DNA of 43,438 nucleotides from Planctomycetaceae bacterium (GTDB lineage Bacteria; Planctomycetota; Planctomycetia; Planctomycetales; Planctomycetaceae): NCBI GenBank assembly GCA_002724415.1, contig PBOU01000121.1, positions 31,395 to 74,832 of the forward strand, read 5' to 3'. Shown piece by piece: positions 25,445 to 34,364 of this stretch (position 1 is its first letter; each line of letters starts with the position of its first letter). The notes under the pieces were generated by a model. It saw only the letters and a program-made list of their open reading frames with translations, ran no database searches and was not told where the DNA came from. The position numbers and the translations under genes were made by a program.

Positions 25445-26770
25445 ATGCTGAATCTTCGACCACAGCGACACGCCGACTGCCAGTCGTCGGGGCGACGCCA
25501 ATTCTTGATGCAGGTGGGCTCACTGGGCGGCGTGGGTTTGTCGTTGGATGGTGTGCTTCGGTACCAGGCCGCGGCGGCCGAGCCAATGGGATCGGGGACG
25601 AAAAACAACTGCATCCTGATCTGGACTCGCGGTGGAACCAGTCACCATGACACGTTGGATCCAAAGCCGGACGCCCGTGCGGAAATCCGTGGAGAGTTTG
25701 GGACCACGGCCACCTCGATTCCCGGTGTTCGGTTTTCCGACCACGTTCCGGGTTTTGCTCGGGGCGCCAAAGACCTTGCGGTCGTCCGCAACCTGAATTC
25801 GATCAACGGTGCCCATGGCTCGGCCGATGCCATCATGCTTTCGGGTTGGCAGTTGAATCCTGCCGTGACCTATCCCACCTACGGTTCGGTGATCTCTCGC
25901 GAGCGGGGCCCGCGTCGTGACATGCCGGCTTTCGTCCAGTTGGGTAACGAGGTGGACAGGAAGTTCATGGGAGGCACTGCCGGGTACCTGGGGATCACGC
26001 ACAATCCTTTTGAGGTGTTCGAGGATCCCAACGCGGAGAAATTCACCGTCCGTGATCTCACGTTGCCCGGTGGAGTCAGCCCCAGGCGGGTGTCGTTGCG
26101 ACGTGAGGCGTTGAGCAAACTCGACACGCTGCAGCGGGGGTTGGCCAAGAGGCCGGCGGCACTGTCGGCTATTGATACTTATTATCGCGACGCGTTCCGA
26201 ATGATCAGTTCGACCAACACCCAACGGGCCTTCCAGTTGTCGCGTGAGTCGGAAAAGACACGTGATGCTTATGGCCGGACGACGTTTGGGCAGAGTTGCC
26301 TGTTGGCTCGACGGTTGATCGAGTCGGGCAGCCGGTTTGTCACAGTCAGCAACGCCGACTGGGACACGCATGACAAGAATTTCAGCCGTCTCAAGAAGTT
26401 GCTGCCTCCAATTGACCAGGCGTTCCCTGCACTGGTGGCCGACTTGAAAGAACGCGGGCTGCTGGACTCGACATTGGTTGTCTGGCTGACCGATTTTGGT
26501 CGGACGCCCAAGGTGAACACGGCTGCGGGCCGGGATCACTGGGCGTCTGCCGGGTTGGCGGTTTTTGCCGGTGCAGGAACTCCGCCTGGAGTCATTGTCG
26601 GTCAGACGGATGCTGAGGGAGGGCGCAGCATCGGTGAAGAATACAACCCCCGCGACATCGCCGCGACGATCTACAGCAAACTGGGGATCCCACTGGACAC
26701 AACCCACATCAATGGCGACGGCCGGCCGATGAGGTTGTGCGAAGGGCGACCGATCCGGGAGTTGTCATGA
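25445..26770 (+). CDS. DUF1501 protein
   Basis: A 441-residue DUF1501 protein. The leader has GRRQFLMQVGS, twin-arginine type. Family blocks: CILIWTRGGTSHHDTLDPKP, EIRGEFGTTATSIPGVRFSDHVP, LLARRLIESGSRFVTVSN, LLDSTLVVWLTDFGRTPKVN, AAGRDHW and YNPRDIAATIYSKLGI. The start at 25445 is chosen because it opens the leader; an extension to 25361 would overlap the preceding gene. The stop overlaps the start of the PPC-domain gene (ATGA), so the two are translationally coupled. The protein is one of four DUF1501 proteins in this window, all clearly distinct in sequence. Confidence 0.9.
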   Translation: MLNLRPQRHADCQSSGRRQFLMQVGSLGGVGLSLDGVLRYQAAAAEPMGSGTKNNCILIWTRGGTSHHDTLDPKPDARAEIRGEFGTTATSIPGVRFSDHVPGFARGAKDLAVVRNLNSINGAHGSADAIMLSGWQLNPAVTYPTYGSVISRERGPRRDMPAFVQLGNEVDRKFMGGTAGYLGITHNPFEVFEDPNAEKFTVRDLTLPGGVSPRRVSLRREALSKLDTLQRGLAKRPAALSAIDTYYRDAFRMISSTNTQRAFQLSRESEKTRDAYGRTTFGQSCLLARRLIESGSRFVTVSNADWDTHDKNFSRLKKLLPPIDQAFPALVADLKERGLLDSTLVVWLTDFGRTPKVNTAAGRDHWASAGLAVFAGAGTPPGVIVGQTDAEGGRSIGEEYNPRDIAATIYSKLGIPLDTTHINGDGRPMRLCEGRPIRELS

Positions 26771-29004
26771 AACACACCACCGGATCCGTTGTCCGTGCCT
26801 GGTGGATGTCTCGCCGCATGGTGTTTTGCAGGCCGTTGACCGGCCTGGTGGTGTGGAGTGTGGCGTGTGGCCTGGTACAGGGAGTTGCCAACGCCGACCA
26901 CAAGATCAGTTTCCGGCAAATCACCCGGACGCATCCCATTGCCGTGCAGCGGGGACAGACGGCGCGGGTGCGTGTCTGGTCCAATTTCACTCTGAACAAT
27001 TCTCATTCGACGTTCTTCATCCCCGCGGGGGTACGGATGACCCAACTCAAGGAACCGGCCAAGAAGGTCGAGTTTTCCGAACCGCAGGAGTTGGACCAGG
27101 GGGAGGATTACGGGTTTTCCGTTGAGGTGCCCAAGGGGCAGTTGCCCGGGGTGTACGAGTACCGGATCGCCACAGACCAGGCGGTCAGCAGCGTTGGCCA
27201 CTTGATGGTGACCGATTACCCGGTGGTGACCGAGAACGCCGGCGACAATCACACGACCGCCACGGCCCAACTGGTCCCGATTCCTTCTGCCGTGTGCGGA
27301 AATATTGATGATTTTGAGGACGTTGATCTGTACCGGATTCATGGCCGGGCCGGGCAGGAGTTGGTCTGCCAGATCTTTGCCCAGCGAGTGACCAGGGCCA
27401 TCCACTGCATGGCGATCCAGTACCCCAAGATTCACCTCATGGATTCTTATCTCACGCTCCGTGATTCGCGGGGGCGTGTGGTGGCCGAGAACGACAACCA
27501 TGTCGGTGGCGATGCGATGTTGCGGTGTCGATTGCCGGCTTCAGGCGATTACATCCTGGAAGTCCGGGATTCACGGTATGCCGGGGATCCTCGTTACGTC
27601 TACTGTGTCGAAATCTCCGAAGGACCGACGGCGATCGCAACGTTTCCCTTGTCTGTGCAACGTGGGCATGCGACTTCGGCCCTGGTGGTCGAGACGCAGC
27701 CTGAGAATGTGCCTCGCGGGGGGCCGGACATGGTGCGGCGAGTGCGGTGGAACGTGTCCACAGACGTTCCGGTCGGATGGCGCCGTGTCCGGGTTGCCGG
27801 TGCGGATGGGAGGCCCGGGCCCGTCGTACCACAACTGGTCAGTCGTCATCGCCAGGTCATTGCGGATGGCAAGAACAACTCGGTGGACAAGGCGTTGCCA
27901 CTTCAACTCCCGGTGGGAGTCAACGGTCGATTCCAGCGGGCCGGACAGACTCACTTCTACCGCTTCACGGCGACTGCACAGAGCGTCACTCGGATCGACG
28001 TGCAATCACGGCGCCGTGGCCTGGCCGTGGATAGTGTCGTCGTGGTGATGGACGGCAAGGGGGAGATCCTGGCGACTGCCGACGACGGCGATTTCACCAA
28101 GGACGCGGGATTGTATTTCCGGGCTCCGGCCGACGGCGATTACGTGATCGGGGTTCGGGACCTGAACCGTCGCGCAGGTGACCTGTTCATTTACCATCTG
28201 TCGGTCGAGCCGAGTGGTGAAGATTTTGAAATACACGGTGAATATTACTATGGGATGTTGGCTCCCGGCGGACACGCGGCCTGGTTTGTACGGTTGAAAA
28301 GGCTCAACGGTTTCAACGGTCCGGTAGAAATCCTGGTCGATCGGTTGCCCAAGGGAGTCACCTGCGAACCGGTCGTGATTCCAGCCGGCTTCACGCACTG
28401 CGCCCTGGTTTTTTCGGCCGCAGTCAAGGCGCCCATCAACGCGTCGTTGGTACGGGTCCGTGGTCGAGCCCGCTTGCCTCGGCCAGGGGGCGAGGTGTCG
28501 GTGGAGCGGCACGCCAATGTGCTGGGGGAATTGCGACGCGCTGGGGCAAGTCGGTTCGTGCGAATGCCGATCCAGAGCCAGTTGCTGGGAGTGACAAGGC
28601 CGCTGGACTTGCACGGCGTGACCGCGACTCCCTCGCAGTTGACGTTGAAGCGGGGGGGGACGGCCAGGCTCTCTGTCCGAATCAAACGGAGTCCCGAATA
28701 CAGCGAACAGGTGTTGCTGAATATGGCGCTGTTGTTCTTCAATAACGCGGTTGGCCAGCAGTTGCCCCCGGGAGTAAGCGTTCAGGGTGAAGCAACCAAG
28801 AAACTGACCGGTGACGCGCTCGAGGCCGTGTTCACTCTGCGGGCCAGCGATTCGGCGAAATCGGTGGCCAGGTGGCCAATTGCCGTGGTAGCTCGAGTTC
28901 CCATCACCTACACGATCATGACGAGTTACGCGTCGAATCCTGTCTTCTTGACCGTTGGCGGAACAGCTGCGGTTGGCACACGCGCGGCGCCGAAGGCTCC
29001 GTGA
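26767..29004 (+). CDS. Secreted PPC-domain protein
   Basis: A 745-residue secreted protein. A signal peptide or anchor ends near VANADHK. Two bacterial pre-peptidase C-terminal (PPC) type beta-sandwich units are visible at about residues 152-285 and 364-483, recognised by the (D)VDLYRIHGRAGQELVCQI-like start, the GDYILEVRD and GDYVIGVRD strands, and following (V/I)YCVEIS or YHLSVEP. The C-terminal half contains further Ig-like beta-rich units without named motifs. No peptidase module is present. The ATG overlaps the stop of the DUF1501 gene. A homologous PPC protein is paired with a DUF1501 gene at 34195-30379, so the pairing is repeated. PPC units usually bind carbohydrates or proteins; the ligand is unknown. 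Confidence 0.8.
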   Translation: MKHTTGSVVRAWWMSRRMVFCRPLTGLVVWSVACGLVQGVANADHKISFRQITRTHPIAVQRGQTARVRVWSNFTLNNSHSTFFIPAGVRMTQLKEPAKKVEFSEPQELDQGEDYGFSVEVPKGQLPGVYEYRIATDQAVSSVGHLMVTDYPVVTENAGDNHTTATAQLVPIPSAVCGNIDDFEDVDLYRIHGRAGQELVCQIFAQRVTRAIHCMAIQYPKIHLMDSYLTLRDSRGRVVAENDNHVGGDAMLRCRLPASGDYILEVRDSRYAGDPRYVYCVEISEGPTAIATFPLSVQRGHATSALVVETQPENVPRGGPDMVRRVRWNVSTDVPVGWRRVRVAGADGRPGPVVPQLVSRHRQVIADGKNNSVDKALPLQLPVGVNGRFQRAGQTHFYRFTATAQSVTRIDVQSRRRGLAVDSVVVVMDGKGEILATADDGDFTKDAGLYFRAPADGDYVIGVRDLNRRAGDLFIYHLSVEPSGEDFEIHGEYYYGMLAPGGHAAWFVRLKRLNGFNGPVEILVDRLPKGVTCEPVVIPAGFTHCALVFSAAVKAPINASLVRVRGRARLPRPGGEVSVERHANVLGELRRAGASRFVRMPIQSQLLGVTRPLDLHGVTATPSQLTLKRGGTARLSVRIKRSPEYSEQVLLNMALLFFNNAVGQQLPPGVSVQGEATKKLTGDALEAVFTLRASDSAKSVARWPIAVVARVPITYTIMTSYASNPVFLTVGGTAAVGTRAAPKAP

Positions 29005-29029
29005 CGGGCCGCAATTGGGAAGCACGCAC

Positions 29030-30337
29030 ATGACCAGAAGCCTTCTCGTGGTTGTGTTGCTGGGGACGGTTCCCGTTCCAGCGGCGCCCTTGCCGGAGAA
29101 AATCGGCGATCTCGGCATACCTGATGTGAGCCAGTTGCCCCGCGTCGATCGCAGCAAGCGGCCGGGGCGTCAGGAATCGAAGAACTCGGCGTTCATTCTG
29201 AAGACCGAACCTCATCGGGTTGCCGGGGAGCGTTATGTCATTTTGACCGACCACCGGTCTCCCCTCTTTTTGTCCAGCCTGAAGCGGCTCGCAAAGGCCA
29301 GGGACGGGATCATCCTGAAGGTCGACGACCTGGCCTTGCTGGGACAGGATGCAACAACACTCGAGTCACTTCGCCAACAACTGCGGTCGGCTCGTGTGCG
29401 GTTTCTTGCCGTTGCGCCCAGGACGAGTTCATTCCGTGAGAACATGGTGCTGGGCCTGTGGGAATTGACGTCGACCCTGGACGACGATCCTCTCGTGGAT
29501 GTCTTTCCGGGATTCCTGTTGGCATCCACCCCGCAGCGATTCCGGGCGCTCGTGGATCGCTCAATTCAGCACAAGCCGTTGGCAACTTCGCGGATAAAGC
29601 CACTGGCCATCAGCCAGGTTCCCCGGCCCGAGGAATTGCGGTCGTTGCAGAAGGCGGCCGTCTTGCGGAAGTGGTTCGGCCGGTCCAACGTGGCCACTCC
29701 GATCGTGGCGGTCTACAGTCGACGAGCGGTCGAGGCGGCACGGCTTACAGGGCCGGAAATCTGGAATCTGCAGGCAACGAGCCAGCAACCGTTCATCAAG
29801 TCATTTCCGCGGGGGGCCCAGGCGGCGTTTCGCTCGGCGTCACTGGTGGTGATGCATGGTCACGGCGTACCGGGCATGTCGTGTGGGGTCGACATTGATG
29901 GTCTGCCGGCTGATCTGGCCGGCAAGGTGATCCTCAGTGGATCCTGCTTTGCCGCGTCGCCGGTTCATTCGGATTTTCCGGCGGTTCGACAGGCTCCCGG
30001 CGGATACGAGGTGAAAAAGAGGGACGCATTTGCGTTGCGGGCGATTGATAATGGCGCGACGGTCTTCTTTGGTCACATGCGATTGAGCATGGGGTTTCCT
30101 CACCTGTTTCCGGTGTTGGAAGCCTGGTCGCAGGGGAAGAGTGTCGGTGAATCGTATCAGCAATTGATCAACGCATTGATCACGGTTCGAGGTTTTCGTT
30201 CGGGGAAATTCGTGGTCGCTCCCGCTGTTCCGGGCCGCGTTTCCAGGCGTCGCCTGCCACAGAATCTTCTGCTTTACGTCGTGTTAGGCGATCCGGCGGT
30301 GCGGCCGTTCGAGCCCATCGGCACGGGATCCCGTTGA
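29030..30337 (+). CDS. C25-like (clan CD, gingipain-type) cysteine peptidase-like secreted protein
   Basis: A 435-residue secreted protein. The signal peptide is about 1-20. Residues about 68-420 resemble the caspase-like fold of gingipain-type peptidases: alternating beta strands and helices, a catalytic-His site in LVVMHGHGVPG (H276, H278), a catalytic-Cys site in VILSGSCFAAS (C306), and the closing LGDPAVRPFEP, reminiscent of the GDP motif at the end of C25 domains. A helix-rich stretch (about 95-160) precedes it. No separate propeptide, PPC unit or sorting domain is seen. The start at 29030 has GGGAAG about 8 bases upstream. It follows the PPC gene after 25 bases, suggesting it processes or is held by the PPC protein. 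The family call is by motif only. Confidence 0.6.
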   Translation: MTRSLLVVVLLGTVPVPAAPLPEKIGDLGIPDVSQLPRVDRSKRPGRQESKNSAFILKTEPHRVAGERYVILTDHRSPLFLSSLKRLAKARDGIILKVDDLALLGQDATTLESLRQQLRSARVRFLAVAPRTSSFRENMVLGLWELTSTLDDDPLVDVFPGFLLASTPQRFRALVDRSIQHKPLATSRIKPLAISQVPRPEELRSLQKAAVLRKWFGRSNVATPIVAVYSRRAVEAARLTGPEIWNLQATSQQPFIKSFPRGAQAAFRSASLVVMHGHGVPGMSCGVDIDGLPADLAGKVILSGSCFAASPVHSDFPAVRQAPGGYEVKKRDAFALRAIDNGATVFFGHMRLSMGFPHLFPVLEAWSQGKSVGESYQQLINALITVRGFRSGKFVVAPAVPGRVSRRRLPQNLLLYVVLGDPAVRPFEPIGTGSR

Positions 30338-30378
30338 TCTTCACAGCCGGTATTCACCGTGTGGCGAGGGGCCCCGGG

Positions 30379-31734
30379 TCAGAACAATCGCGTCAGGGGC
30401 GGTCTTTGCATGACGTGATGTGGCCGCCCCTGGACATCGTGGACGACGGTTTGTTCTGTGCATCCGAGGGCATGATAGATTGTTGCGACGAACTGGGACA
30501 CGTGGACAGGGTCATTCTGCGGATAGGCGGCCTGGGCATCACTGCTTCCCACATGCTGTCCACCGCGGACACCACCTCCGGCCAGTACGCTCGTGTAAAC
30601 CCACGGCCAGTGATCGCGACCGGCGGGGGGGTTCCCATTCAGTGATGGCGTGCGGCCGAATTCTCCAGACCACACGACAAGCGTTTGGTCGAGCAAGCCG
30701 CGTTGGTCCAGGTCGGCCAGCAGGGCCGAGTACGCGTGGTCCATCGGTGGCAACAGTGTTGTCTTCATGTCGGGGAAATGTCCGGCGTGCGTGTCAAAGT
30801 GATTCTCATGTCCGGGCCAATTGACCTGGACGACCCTGACGCCTGCTTCGACCAGCCGCCTGGCGACCAGACAACTGCGGCCAAACTTGTGGTTTCCATA
30901 CCGTTCAAGTGTTTTTGCCGATTCTTCCTCGACTGAAAAAGCCTGCCACGCTCCGCCGGCATGCAGAATCTCCATGGCTCGCTCCCGATGCCGTTTCCAT
31001 TGCTGCACTGGGTTGGTGCCGTCGTCGCCGTGATCCAGTCTGGCCAAAAGTGACGCGCGACGGTCAAGTCGGGTGACTGGAAGCGCGGCGGGCAATTGAA
31101 AGGTCTTCGGCAATGAACCGGGCAGGTGGGTCTTGGATTCAAAGAACACTCGTAGTGGATCGAACCGTCGCCCGAGGAAACCAGCGTCCTGGCCTGCGAA
31201 GCGACCGGCAGCCCCCTGCTGGATCCAGAAGGGGAGGTGGACCGCTGCGGGCAAGCCCTCCTGATCCCCGGCCAGTTGCTGAAAGACGGCGCCAATGCTG
31301 GGGGCGTCTCGGGAATCCAGGTAGTACTCGGGTTGTGGGGTCCGGGGTTGGTGTGGGTGGCCAGTCAGGTTGTAGTGTGTTCCGCCGCCATGGAAGGTCT
31401 GGTCGTGGTGCATGGAGCGAATGATGGCCAGGTGCTGTGTCAGCCGGGCTGTCCTGGGCAGGAATTCACAAACGTCGATTCCCGGCACCTGGCTGGCAAC
31501 GGGATTGAATTCCCCGCGAGCGGCACCAGTCGCCCGTGGCTTCATGTCAAAGGTTTCCTGCTGGGCGGGGCCTCCGGTGATGTGCAAGAAGATGCAAGCT
31601 CGTGCCGTGGCCATTGGTGGTGCGGGTTGAGCATTCGCATCGGTGGCCAGGAAGGTCAGGGGCGACAGGCCAGTCGCAGTCCGCAGCACTGTCCGTCGCG
31701 TGAGGCCGTGGGCCAGTCGGTGTTTCGCCGGCAT
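30379..31734 (-). CDS. DUF1501 protein
   Basis: A 451-residue DUF1501 protein. The leader is TRRTVLRTATGLSPLTFLAT, twin-arginine type. Family blocks: CIFLHITGGPAQQETFDMKP, SQVPGIDVCEFLPRTARL, CLVARRLVEAGVRVVQVNWPG, LLDQTLVVWSGEFGRTPSLN, PAGRDHWP and GGGVRGGQHVG. The start at 31734 is chosen since it opens the leader; the preceding gene ends 4 bases upstream, at 31739. It is coupled to the PPC protein in the same order (PPC then DUF1501) as one would expect for a module, though in the other operon the order is DUF1501 then PPC. Converges with the peptidase-like gene at 30337 across 41 bases. Confidence 0.9.
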   Translation of the reverse strand: MPAKHRLAHGLTRRTVLRTATGLSPLTFLATDANAQPAPPMATARACIFLHITGGPAQQETFDMKPRATGAARGEFNPVASQVPGIDVCEFLPRTARLTQHLAIIRSMHHDQTFHGGGTHYNLTGHPHQPRTPQPEYYLDSRDAPSIGAVFQQLAGDQEGLPAAVHLPFWIQQGAAGRFAGQDAGFLGRRFDPLRVFFESKTHLPGSLPKTFQLPAALPVTRLDRRASLLARLDHGDDGTNPVQQWKRHRERAMEILHAGGAWQAFSVEEESAKTLERYGNHKFGRSCLVARRLVEAGVRVVQVNWPGHENHFDTHAGHFPDMKTTLLPPMDHAYSALLADLDQRGLLDQTLVVWSGEFGRTPSLNGNPPAGRDHWPWVYTSVLAGGGVRGGQHVGSSDAQAAYPQNDPVHVSQFVATIYHALGCTEQTVVHDVQGRPHHVMQRPPLTRLF

Positions 31735-31738
31735 TGCC

Positions 31739-34195
31739 CTACTCGACAATTTGCAATTGCAGAAAGTGGCTACCGTGGTAGAGGGCCTGGTCCTCGAGCA
31801 CACCGACAGCATAGACTCGCAGGAAAGCGCGTTGTCCCAGTGGAGCGTCGTCGCTGGCCACAACCTGGATGGCTCCGGTCTCGGTTTGTCCGACAAAAGT
31901 GACGCCCCGGCCTCGCAAGCCGCCCACCTTGGTGACGGTCCCCGGAGCGGCCAGTTCGGAATGGACCTTGTTGATAAATCCGTTCAGGCGACGGACTTTG
32001 TACTTGATCTGTGCAATCTGGCCTCGCTTGATCGTCCTGGGGTTATACGGATCGAGCGTGACGTGGAACATGGGTTCGTGGACATCAAAAACGACCGGGT
32101 TGCTGGAAACAGTGACCGTTTGGGTTTTCTTTCCGTCTGCGGCCAGCACGGTTGTCGTGGCCTGGACGCCAAGCGTGTAGCGGCCGGGAGTCAGCTGCGG
32201 GGGCAGGTAAAAGCTGATGTACCCCTTGTCTTTTGCAGCGGGGATGGTGGCCGTGCAGTTGGCGATGTCGGGTGGAAGACCAGTTCCAATCAGTTGGACC
32301 GCGGCTCGGTGGTTGGGGTCCTTGCGTTCGACCTCGATGGCCACGTCGAGTACTCCGCCGGGGGCGTGCCGCACCTTGAGTTCACCATAGAGTTGATGGA
32401 CTCGTGTCTCGTGTCCGTCAGCGGTGACTCTCACTGGAGAGTCGCCGGCGATGCCCAGTGCCAGGTTGTGTGCCAGTCGGCTCCATCCAGTTGGACGGCC
32501 GGCCTGGACGACGGTTCCGATCCGAGCCGGTCGTCTGGCCGTGTTGTTCTTGTCGGCCAGGGATGACCACAAGGAGAGGCTGCCGTTGGCACGGGTGGCG
32601 CCGAGGTCGGCACTGAGGACGAGTTGGCCCCGCGTGACACCGGGGCCAAGGAAGATGTCGGGGCAAGAGACGCCATCGGGGAGGTTGGTGGCGGAGATGC
32701 GGATGGAGCCGTGTGCACCGCGACGTCGAAACGCCACCACATCCAGGAGAGTGCGGCCGCCCGGGGCGACGTTGAGGCTGCGTGGGTTGGTGCCGGGTGA
32801 AATCACCGCCACGTCGGCCGTGGGGACTTCACGTCGCAGCGAGAGCCGGTATGCACGACGGGGGTCAGGGTGGATTCCCGCACTCCGGTTGTAGATCACG
32901 ACGGTGTAGCGTCCGTCGGCGGGTGCCAGGAACCGGCCGGAGGGGTCGGAGTGGCGTGTTGGGAGACCAAGTCCACCCAGGTTCCGCGGGTCGCGACGGC
33001 ACTGCAGCAGTTCGTTCTTGCCTGTGGCGTCAAGGACCGAGGCAGCCAGGTGCACCGGGGAGCCCATGCGTTCCCCGACCAGTTCGATGTAAATCGCCTC
33101 TCCGCGGCGGGCCTCGAAGGAATACCAGTCCTTTTCGTCGGCAGCGACCAGGCGGCCTCCTGCCTCACAGGGGATCTTGACCTGTTGTGCTTTGTCCGGT
33201 GTGTGGTTGTCGTTGTTCTCGGTCACGACGGGAACATCGGTGATCCCGATCAGTATCGGTGCATGGCCCCCCGGCAACTGCCAGGCGATTGCGTCAAAGG
33301 GGGCCTGGGCCGCAGTCAGTCGCACCGGCAATGGCCAGCCGGGTTTGGTGGTGGTCTCGGCGGGAATCTCAACATCGACCCGGTCCAGTGCCGGGTAGGG
33401 AGCGTCCGTGCGATTGGCCAGGTTCCATCCGAGAAGGGTGATGCGGGCGGGTTGGCCCCTTCGGATCACTCCGGGCAGGGCCACCGCCACCCGCGGGCCG
33501 GTGTCGATGTCGAGCCTGTAAGTGTGGTTGGGACTGCCGGTATAGGTCAGGTCGTGCAGGCGGACGATGTAATCGCCATTCTCGGGCACCCGGAAGTCGA
33601 TCAGTGGGTCAATGCCGTAGTAACCTCGGCTGACTTTCAACAGGCGGCCATCGGAGTCGAAGAGTTGTAGGATCGGGTGCAGTTTCGAGTCGATCCGTTC
33701 TGCCCAGCATTCGAGGACCACTCGTTGTCCGCGTGTGGCGGTGAACCGGTAGCAGTCCTGGTCTCCGGCCTCCAGGATCTGGCCATTGACGGTTGAGTCA
33801 ATTGGGACCGGCTTGGCAGTCGCTGGAGTGCTGTTGGGCTCCTGTTCGAGCACTTCACGTCGGTTGCCGACCTGGAAGGTGCGGGGGGTGCTGACACCCG
33901 CCGGCCCGGCCAGGCGGATCTCGTAAAGTCCCGGAGGTGTGGTCTTCGGAATCGTGATCCTGAAAATGCCGGGCTTACCAGTGCTGACACGTTCGGCTTG
34001 TAGCCCGGGTGCCGAGGATTGCAAGTCGCCCTGTTTGTCGATGCCGCTGCCGGTCAATGTCACCGAGACGGTTGACCCGGCGCGGGCACCGGCCGGCCAC
34101 GCGTTGGTGATCACCGGATTGGGCGGAGCCGCCTGGAGTGGAGCGGCCACCAGGCAGCCCAGTGCGAGTGACGTCAGAAAAGTGGACGAGTGCAT
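31739..34195 (-). CDS. Secreted PPC-domain protein with IPT/TIG-like N-terminus
   Basis: An 818-residue secreted protein. The signal peptide is about 1-22 (ends LQAAPP). An IPT/TIG-like unit follows (about 28-110; PVITNAWPAGARAGSTVSVTL). PPC-type units lie at about 115-235 (QDCYRFTATRGQRVVLECW, GDYIVRLHD) and about 320-455 (KDWYSFEARRGEAIYIEL, DGRYTVVIYN). Further Ig-like segments fill the C-terminal half, including a KGYISFYLPPQLTPGRYTLG stretch. It is homologous in its PPC units to the protein at 26767. The start at 34195 opens the signal peptide; a promoter match lies at 34226-34255. Followed after 4 bases by the DUF1501 gene. Carbohydrate or protein binding is the likely role. Confidence 0.82.
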   Translation of the reverse strand: MHSSTFLTSLALGCLVAAPLQAAPPNPVITNAWPAGARAGSTVSVTLTGSGIDKQGDLQSSAPGLQAERVSTGKPGIFRITIPKTTPPGLYEIRLAGPAGVSTPRTFQVGNRREVLEQEPNSTPATAKPVPIDSTVNGQILEAGDQDCYRFTATRGQRVVLECWAERIDSKLHPILQLFDSDGRLLKVSRGYYGIDPLIDFRVPENGDYIVRLHDLTYTGSPNHTYRLDIDTGPRVAVALPGVIRRGQPARITLLGWNLANRTDAPYPALDRVDVEIPAETTTKPGWPLPVRLTAAQAPFDAIAWQLPGGHAPILIGITDVPVVTENNDNHTPDKAQQVKIPCEAGGRLVAADEKDWYSFEARRGEAIYIELVGERMGSPVHLAASVLDATGKNELLQCRRDPRNLGGLGLPTRHSDPSGRFLAPADGRYTVVIYNRSAGIHPDPRRAYRLSLRREVPTADVAVISPGTNPRSLNVAPGGRTLLDVVAFRRRGAHGSIRISATNLPDGVSCPDIFLGPGVTRGQLVLSADLGATRANGSLSLWSSLADKNNTARRPARIGTVVQAGRPTGWSRLAHNLALGIAGDSPVRVTADGHETRVHQLYGELKVRHAPGGVLDVAIEVERKDPNHRAAVQLIGTGLPPDIANCTATIPAAKDKGYISFYLPPQLTPGRYTLGVQATTTVLAADGKKTQTVTVSSNPVVFDVHEPMFHVTLDPYNPRTIKRGQIAQIKYKVRRLNGFINKVHSELAAPGTVTKVGGLRGRGVTFVGQTETGAIQVVASDDAPLGQRAFLRVYAVGVLEDQALYHGSHFLQLQIVE

Positions 34196-34225
34196 GGTGT
34201 TGAGAGTCCTTTGCCTGTCACAGCC

Positions 34226-34255
34226 AGTGTAACTCGCCAGGGACTGTGGGCTCAA
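34226..34255 (-). promoter_or_regulatory. Sigma70-like promoter for the PPC/DUF1501 pair
   Basis: On the minus strand a -35 match TTGAGC (34255-34250) and -10 match TACACT (34231-34226) are 18 bases apart, giving a short leader of about 24 nt before the ATG at 34195. Seen by eye; both hexamers match consensus at four of six positions. Confidence 0.33.
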
Positions 34256-34306
34256 TTGCGAGTGTTGCATGGTTTTCGGAGAACGGGTTCAGTTCAGGGG
34301 AAGGCG

Positions 34307-34336
34307 TTGCCGCGGAACGGCAAAAGCCGATAGGAT
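34307..34336 (+). promoter_or_regulatory. Sigma70-like promoter for the solo DUF1501 gene
   Basis: A -35 match TTGCCG (34307-34312) and -10 match TAGGAT (34331-34336) are 18 bases apart, about 28 bases before the ATG at 34365. It faces away from the promoter match at 34226-34255, so the 169-base gap would hold two back-to-back promoters. Confidence 0.33.
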
Positions 34337-34364
34337 GACAGGGAGTATTACAGGAACAACAGCG

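Noticed and set aside
25520-26707. 395-residue minus-strand open frame
   Set aside because: Antisense shadow of the DUF1501 gene at 25445-26770; composition typical of a shadow frame.
30371-30378. GGGGCCCC palindrome near the end of the peptidase and DUF1501 genes
   Set aside because: No loop and no T-run, so it is not a usual intrinsic terminator; GC-rich palindromes are expected by composition.
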